A stretch of 64,000 nucleotides of DNA, taken from the NCBI GenBank assembly GCA_018402085.1, contig JAGYJM010000002.1, positions 1,984,001 to 2,048,000 of the forward strand. Reading direction: 5' to 3'. This document shows positions 59,044 through 64,000 of this stretch, piece after piece. The translations under genes were made by a program, and so were the position numbers. Numbering within the stretch: position 1 is the first letter of the stretch; every line of letters begins with the position of its first letter. Source of the DNA: Flavobacteriales bacterium. Its GTDB lineage: Bacteria > Bacteroidota > Bacteroidia > Flavobacteriales_D > Sanyastnellaceae. Under the pieces are notes generated by a model that saw only the letters and a program-made list of their open reading frames with translations, searched no databases and had not been told where the DNA came from.

Positions 59044-61450
59044 ATGAAACATTATGCTCTACTGACGATGATGCTGTGCCTTGTTCTTGGCGTTCAGGCG
59101 CAGCAGGTCACCACAGTGCGCGACGGTAAAACCGGGAAACCGATCGCCGGCGCGACGCTACTTAGCCAGGAACCTCGCGCTTTTGCCGTTACCAATGCAG
59201 AAGGCCAAGCCGACATCAGTGACTTCGAAGGCTCTGAAATGGTGCGCATTCAGTGCCTCGGCTATGAGCCGGTCTATACCAGCTACAAGCTGCTGCTGCG
59301 CACGGAAACCGGCATCACCCTCGAAGCCAATACGATCAATGTCGAAGAAGTGGTCATTGCCGCAACACGCTGGCGGCAGCGATCCGGACAACAACCGGCG
59401 AAGATCATTTCGATCAGACCTGAAGAAGCAGCGCTTGCAGAACCCGCAGACCGCCGCTGACCTGCTCGGGATTTCCGGCAAGGTCTTCATCCAGAAAAGC
59501 CAGCAAGGCGGCGGTAGTCCGATGATCCGCGGGTTTTCGACCAACCGGCTGCTCTTTGCCGTTGACGGTGTGCGCATGAACAGCGCCATCTTCCGCAGCG
59601 GTAACCTGCAGAACGTGATCTCGCTTGACCCTTTCACGATAGAAAGCGCCGAAGTGCTCTTCGGTCCGGGATCCGTCATCTACGGTAGCGATGCCATCGG
59701 CGGGGTCATGAGCTTTCAAACGCTGACCCCACAATTTTCATTGAATGAAGGAGCCTATGTTCACGGACAAGCGCTCGCTCGCTACGCCAGTGCCAATAAT
59801 GAAATGACGGCCCACGCACACGTGAATGTGGGCTTCCGCGACATCGCCTTCATTACCAGCATCAGCAGCTTCAGCTTTGACGACCTCCGGATGGGCCGTC
59901 ATGGACCAGATGACTACCTCAACCACTTCTACGTGCAGCAGCAGGACACCGTTGATGTGGTCATCCGAAACGATGACCCGCGGGTGCAGCGCCCCTCCGG
60001 CTACGACCAGATGAACCTGATGCAGAAAGTGCGGTACCGTCCGTCTAAAAACTGGGAGCTGCAATACGGTTTCCACTATTCGGAGACTTCTGATTACGGA
60101 CGCTACGACCGCCACCAGCGCTTTCGAAATGGTGCTCCGCGCTATGCCCAGTGGGATTATGGTCCGCAGGTCTGGATGATGAACAACCTCAGCGTCAACC
60201 ATTCACGCAACAGCGGCATCTTTGATGAAGTCACACTTAGACTGGCACAGCAGCGCTTTGAAGAAAGCCGTATCGATCGATCACTCAATGATCCCGATCG
60301 CAGCATTCGTGAAGAAGCGGTTGATGCCTACTCGGTCAACCTTGACTTTATCAAGTCGAGTGAACGCAACCAGCTTTTCTATGGCGTTGAATATGTGCTG
60401 AACGATGTGCAATCAACAGGCCTCCGGGAGGATGTGTACACCGGTAGCATCACACCCGGACCCGCGCGCTACCCGCAAAGCAACTGGCAATCATTCGCGG
60501 TGTACATCAATGACCAGTTTGAGGTGTCTGATAAGCTGAACCTGCAGGCCGGATTGCGCTACAACCAGTTCATGCTCGATGCGCAATTTGACACAACCTT
60601 CTACCCTTTCCCGTTTGACGAGGCCTCGCTGAATGAAGGCGCCTTGACAGGAAGTCTCGGACTGGTATACCGTCCGAATTACAACTGGGTCATCAGCACC
60701 AACCTCTCCACCGGTTTCCGCTCTCCCAACGTGGATGACATCGGGAAGGTGTTCGACAGCGAGCCGGGCAGTGTGGTGGTTCCGAATCCTAATCTCGCTG
60801 CTGAATACGCCTACAATGCCGATCTCAGCATCGCCCGGGTGTTTGGCGAATGGTTGAAGCTCGATGTCACCGGTTTCTACACCCAACTCGAAAACGCGAT
60901 GGTGCGTCGTGACTTCGTGTTGAATGGACAAGACAGCATTATGTACGATGGTCTTTTGAGTCAGGTGCAGGCGCTGCAAAATGCAGCCCGCGCGAACGTG
61001 TATGGTGTGCAGGCAGGGATTGAAATCCGCTTCGCCGAGCACTGGAATTTCTCGAGCGATTTCAACTGGCAAGTGGGCGAAGAAGAACTTGACGACGGTT
61101 CGGTGAGTGCTTCACGTCACGCGGCTCCCTGGTTCGGGATGAGCCGGTTAACCTTCAAACAGGGCAAGGTGAACTTGCAGCTCAACGCGCAGTACCAGGG
61201 CGAACGCAGGTTTGAAGACCTCGCCGTGAGTGAGCAAGACAAAGACGAGATATACGCCGCAGACGAGAACGGCAATCCGTACGCTCCTGCCTGGTACACG
61301 CTGAACCTCCGCACGCTGGTTGATCTCAACGACGGCTGGCAGCTGAGTGCCGGGGTTGAAAACCTGACCGACCAGCGGTATCGTCCGTACAGCTCAGGCC
61401 TCTCAGGCGCAGGGCGCAATTTCGTGACTTCGCTGCGGGTGGTGTTTTAG
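59044..61450 (+). pseudogene. TonB-dependent receptor interrupted by a +1 frameshift
   Basis: The first part (59044 to about 59437) encodes a signal peptide (LLTMMLCLVLGVQAQQ), a carboxypeptidase-regulatory-like domain and the TonB-box region (INVEEVVIAATR). The frame then ends at 59460. The rest of the receptor continues in another frame from about 59438 to 61450: LQNPQTAADLLGISGKVFIQKSQQGGGSPMIRGFSTNRLLFAVDGVRMN (plug) and a barrel ending RNFVTSLRVVF. Joining Ala-Ala-Leu to Gln-Asn-Pro-Gln-Thr-Ala requires removing one base near 59437 (GCGCTTGCAG). A full receptor would have about 800 residues, BtuB/heme-type by its plug. With the downstream binding protein, permease and ATPase it forms an uptake locus. 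It may be a true pseudogene, a read error, or slippage. Confidence 0.85.
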
Positions 61451-61500
61451 GTAAATTGAAAATGAATAATGAAAAATTGGGTGTGTTCCGCCGCATCTGA

Positions 61501-61562
61501 GAGGGATGCCTCACAGGCATCCGTGAATCGCCGAATCACGGATGCCTGTGAGGCCGTCCCTC
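61501..61562. repeat. long hairpin: perfect 19-bp inverted repeat with outer 6-bp stem
   Basis: The left arm at 61508-61526 (GCCTCACAGGCATCCGTGA) pairs perfectly with 61536-61554; the outer GAGGGA/TCCCTC pairs 61501-61506 with 61557-61562. Related in its GGATGCCTC core to 53200-53218. Confidence 0.88.
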
Positions 61563-61620
61563 CCGGTAGCGGCCACAAATCACAAAGCGCCGCAATGATG
61601 CGGCGCAGTTGCATTTCCAT

Positions 61621-61644
61621 GCGCACACCGCAGTGTGAGCCTAC
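61621..61644. repeat. REP-like palindrome (GCGCACA family), diverged
   Basis: GCGCACACCGCAGTGTGAGC then CTAC: two changes from the perfect palindrome. It ends 7 nt before the -7-like element. Confidence 0.75.
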
Positions 61645-61651
61645 ATATCGT

Positions 61652-61659
61652 TACATTCG
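61652..61659 (+). promoter_or_regulatory. -7-like element TACATTCG
   Basis: Two bases from TAnnTTTG at its 3' half, ending 4 nt before ATG 61664, as at three other genes. Confidence 0.38.
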
Positions 61660-61663
61660 CGTC

Positions 61664-62794
61664 ATGCGCAATTTTACCTGGTGTCTGATGATTTTGCTGG
61701 CCGCTTGCGGCGAGGGGGCTAACGACGCATCCGATGTTTTCACATCGCCTGAAGAAAACACGCGAACGGTGGCCAGCTATGCTAAAGGCTTCGCTTTTGT
61801 GCAGATCAACGGCGTGGATTGCGTTGAGTTGTACGACCTCGAGGCCGACAGCACTGCGATTCGCTGCACCTTGTGCAAGGGCGACCCTGCGATAAGCGAA
61901 GAATCGCTGATCATCTTACCCGAGGGCGGATGGAGCGATCTCGCCACCCTGAGTACCACGCATCTTGCCTACTTCTGGAAGCTTGGCTTGCTCGACCATG
62001 TCGCAGGTACGGCTTACGCCGATTGGGTGCGCAATGAAGAGGTGAAGGCCCGACTGGCTGACGGACGCATTGCTGATTTGAGTGGCGAGAAAGAAATTGA
62101 TTTTGAAATGACCGTCGCAAAAGCGCCGGATGCATTGATCGTGTACCCCTACGGAGGTGCTGATTACAGCCGGTTTGAGCAGGTAGACATTGCCATTGTT
62201 CCCTTTTCAGAGTACCTCGAGACGCACCCGTTGGGGCGGGCGGAGTGGATTAAAGTGATTGGTTTTATGACCGGTTTCGAAGCAAAAGCTTCGGATGTAT
62301 TCGCTGCCATTGAAAATGCCTACCGCGAAGCAAGCACGCAAGCGGCGCTGACCTCAAGACGACCCACCGTATTCACCGGAAGCCATGACAACGGGATGTG
62401 GTACGCACCACCGGGCAACAGTTTCATCGCACAGTTTATCCGCGATGCCGGAGGCAACTATCTCTTTGACGAGGTGAAGCAACGCGGCAACCTTGAGATG
62501 GATTTCGAAGTGCTGCTCACCCGTGCTCAAAGTGCCGATTATTGGGGCAAAGTTGTTTTTAATGAGGGTAAACTTGCGCTTGATGACCTCCGCGCTGATG
62601 ACGAGCGCTATGCGGCACTTCCGGCCTTTGAAAACGGGAATGTATTCTATTGCAACGCGGCCGAAACCGACTACTTCGGTGATGCGATTGTTGAGCCGGA
62701 GGCCATCCTCCGCGATCTCATTGCTATCTTGCACCCCGAGACCTTACCGGAGCATCGCTACCGGTACTTCCAACCTGTGCAAGTTGAGCCGTAA
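61664..62794 (+). CDS. metal-chelate/cobalamin-type ABC substrate-binding lipoprotein
   Basis: 376 residues from ATG 61664 with lipoprotein signal LMILLAAC (Cys near residue 14); the longer frame to 61469 translates the upstream hairpins. TroA/BtuF-type fold: LATLSTTHLAYFWKLGLLDHVAGTAYADWV, a long helix region, DYSRFEQVDIAIVPFSEYLETHPLGRAEWIKVIGFMTG, and PTVFTGSHDNGMWYAPPGNSFIAQFIRDAGGNYLF. Binds a chelate such as cobalamin, heme or a siderophore for the permease that follows (11-nt overlap). Two GATG elements lie in it (62113-62132 imperfect, 62278-62297). Confidence 0.85.
   Translation: MRNFTWCLMILLAACGEGANDASDVFTSPEENTRTVASYAKGFAFVQINGVDCVELYDLEADSTAIRCTLCKGDPAISEESLIILPEGGWSDLATLSTTHLAYFWKLGLLDHVAGTAYADWVRNEEVKARLADGRIADLSGEKEIDFEMTVAKAPDALIVYPYGGADYSRFEQVDIAIVPFSEYLETHPLGRAEWIKVIGFMTGFEAKASDVFAAIENAYREASTQAALTSRRPTVFTGSHDNGMWYAPPGNSFIAQFIRDAGGNYLFDEVKQRGNLEMDFEVLLTRAQSADYWGKVVFNEGKLALDDLRADDERYAALPAFENGNVFYCNAAETDYFGDAIVEPEAILRDLIAILHPETLPEHRYRYFQPVQVEP
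62113..62132 (+). repeat. GATG hairpin element copy 15 (one mismatch)
   Basis: CGTCGC-AAAA-GCGCCG-GATG, one T.C mismatch in the stem; encodes Val-Ala-Lys-Ala-Pro-Asp. Confidence 0.65.
62278..62297 (+). repeat. GATG hairpin element copy 16
   Basis: CGAAGC-AAAA-GCTTCG-GATG, perfect stem with a distinct sequence; encodes Glu-Ala-Lys-Ala-Ser-Asp. Confidence 0.82.
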
Positions 62795-63776
62795 ACCCTT
62801 CGTCTGGATTGTCCTCCTCATTTTGCTGATCACCCTGATCGCACTTGAACTGTTCCTCGGATCGGTTCAACTGCCCGTGCGCGAAGTGTGGCAGTCATTG
62901 ACCGCGCCGGGCGACAACCTCACCAGCGACATCATCGTCCGCCAGGCAAGACTTCCCCGCGCCCTGACCGCGTTATCCGCCGGAGGCGGACTCGCGCTGT
63001 GCGGTTTGCTGATGCAGCGTTTTTTCCAGAACCCACTTGCCGGTCCGTCGGTACTCGGCATTACCTCCGGCTCCAGCCTTGGGGTCGCCCTGATCATCCT
63101 GCTCGGAGGGGTCACCTTTGGCAGCTATTCAATCGTGCTCGGTGCCTTCACGGGTGCAATGGTGGTTCTGTCGGTCATCCTGCTATTCGCCGGGATGCGA
63201 AGGAGTCCGGTCACCCTGCTGATTTTCGGATTGATGATCGGTTATGTGGTTTCGGCAGCGGTGACCCTATTGCAAGCCGGCACCACACGTGAAGCTTTGC
63301 GTTCGTTCGTCTTCTGGGGCATGGGTAGTTTTGCTGACCTAAGCGCCGGTCAGACGCTTATCATCACCGTGACAATGGCAGGGTGCACGCTGATTGCTTT
63401 CACGATGCACCGCCAGCTTGATCTGTGGTCACTCGGAGAATCATACGCGCGAACCATGGGCTTAAGGCATCGGAGTTTCCGTTTCGGTTTATTGATCCTA
63501 ACCGGGATTCTAACCGCCACTATCACTGCATATTGTGGTCCGATCGCTTTCATTGGCCTCGCAGTGCCGCACCTCGCACGCGGACTATGGCAGCAGGGGC
63601 GCCATGCCGTGCTGATTCCGGCTGTGGTTTTGAGTGGTATGGTGATCGGACTTGCCTGCGACCTGATTTCAAGGCTTCCGGGCACTGAGGGCGGACTTCC
63701 GCTGAATGCCGTGACCTCTTTCTTCGGGGCACCGGTCGTGATTGCCATCATTCTAAGGGGCCGAAAAGTGTTTTGA
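62784..63776 (+). CDS. FecCD/BtuC-type ABC permease
   Basis: 330 residues from TTG 62784, overlapping the binding-protein gene by 11 nt. This start places the first helix (FVWIVLLILLITLIALELF) at the N-terminus; the frame stays open upstream, but only inside the binding-protein gene. Family features: RLPRALTALSAGGGLALCGLLMQRFFQNPLAGPSVLGITSGSSLG and ITAYCGPIAFIGLAVPHLAR (coupling-helix region). About nine to ten membrane segments. Transports iron-siderophore, heme or cobalamin. The ATPase start overlaps the stop (TGATG). Confidence 0.9.
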   Translation: MSRKPFVWIVLLILLITLIALELFLGSVQLPVREVWQSLTAPGDNLTSDIIVRQARLPRALTALSAGGGLALCGLLMQRFFQNPLAGPSVLGITSGSSLGVALIILLGGVTFGSYSIVLGAFTGAMVVLSVILLFAGMRRSPVTLLIFGLMIGYVVSAAVTLLQAGTTREALRSFVFWGMGSFADLSAGQTLIITVTMAGCTLIAFTMHRQLDLWSLGESYARTMGLRHRSFRFGLLILTGILTATITAYCGPIAFIGLAVPHLARGLWQQGRHAVLIPAVVLSGMVIGLACDLISRLPGTEGGLPLNAVTSFFGAPVVIAIILRGRKVF

Positions 63777-64000
63777 TGGACATGCAGCTTCACATAAAGA
63801 ATTTGCAAATCGGCTACCGGAAGAAAGTAATCGGCGAGACTTTTTCGGCGACTGTTAGCGAAAGTAGGGGACAGCTGATCTTGCTGGTCGGCCGCAACGG
63901 CAGCGGGAAAAGCACTCTGCTACGCACTCTTGCCGGACTTCAATCGGAGCTGAGTGGCGAAATCACCCTGAACGGCGAAGCATTAGCGAAAATGGACACC
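63776..64000 (+). CDS. ABC transporter ATPase of the uptake system, partial
   Basis: The first 75 codons are in the window (MDMQLHIKNLQIGYRKKVIG...). Walker A GRNGSGKST lies near residues 44-52, followed by LLRTLAGLQSELSGEITLNGEAL, typical of FecE/BtuD-type ATPases. The start overlaps the permease stop by one base. Continues beyond the right edge. Confidence 0.88.
   Translation, partial: MDMQLHIKNLQIGYRKKVIGETFSATVSESRGQLILLVGRNGSGKSTLLRTLAGLQSELSGEITLNGEALAKMDT

Larger units (their letters stand above)
61451..61663. other. 213-bp intergenic region with long hairpin and REP
   Basis: Contains a 62-nt hairpin (61501-61562), a GCGCCGC/GCGGCGC palindrome (61587-61606), a REP-like palindrome (61621-61640, then CTAC) and a -7-like element (61652-61659). 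Confidence 0.75.

Overview
The window looks like chromosomal DNA of a free-living Bacteroidota bacterium, most likely Flavobacteriales or a neighbouring order. The reasons are gliding-motility-type (CHU_C-like) C-terminal sorting domains, a PorE-like TPR/propeller/OmpA protein, secreted proteins ending in dockerin-like Asp/Asn repeats, a SusC-like TonB receptor with a carboxypeptidase-regulatory N-domain, and several promoters with the TAnnTTTG -7 element. There are no rRNA, tRNA, CRISPR or transposase genes. The first and last genes run off the window.

Layout. 1-3.2 kb: a FAS1-repeat surface protein (minus strand) made of nearly identical 408/414-bp units. 3.5-5.9 kb: photolyase and a family III CoA-transferase. 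5.9-11.7 kb: a minus-strand exopolysaccharide operon (Wza-like export lipoprotein, Wzc-like tyrosine kinase, RfbC, WecA/MraY-like transferase, lytic transglycosylase). 11.9-13.8 kb: CoA-binding protein, GNAT, MltG. 13.8-19.7 kb: HutH, an active/inactive M16 protease pair, an outer-membrane barrel. 20-25.5 kb: HflK/HflC, SDR, AraC-type regulator, CsbD-like protein, stomatin-like protein and two tiny genes, perhaps an envelope-stress set. 25.9-29.2 kb: FtsE-like ATPase, two glycosyltransferases, a DnaQ-type exonuclease. 29.2-36.6 kb: PorE-like protein, lipoyl E2, a GT2 fused to a degenerate sugar-transferase, RecR, with repeat-rich spacers on both sides. 36.6-43.2 kb: peptide-binding lipoprotein, MORN-like protein, TonB receptor, ABC exporter. 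43.2-52.2 kb: an apparent insertion with two paralogous ~1230-residue T9SS-type proteins and a dockerin-like protein, punctuated by copies of the exporter gene's last 44 bp. 52.2-58.1 kb: small lipoproteins, a choice-of-anchor-B protein, an epimerase-like SDR and a serine hydrolase. 58.4-64 kb: a metal-chelate/cobalamin-type uptake locus (frameshifted TonB receptor, binding lipoprotein, permease, ATPase).

The most unusual feature is a scattered 20-bp element: a 6-bp stem of variable sequence, a tetraloop that is nearly always AAAA or GAAA, and a 3' GATG. I count 16 copies or near-copies, on both strands, mostly inside unrelated genes and in all three reading frames. The stems differ but stay paired, so structure is conserved rather than sequence. 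A second family (GCGCACAnTGCAnTGTGCGC flanked by CTAC/TTAC, that is GTAG/GTAA at the 5' foot on the other strand) resembles REP sequences and often sits just upstream of a promoter -7 element. No REP-associated transposase is visible here.
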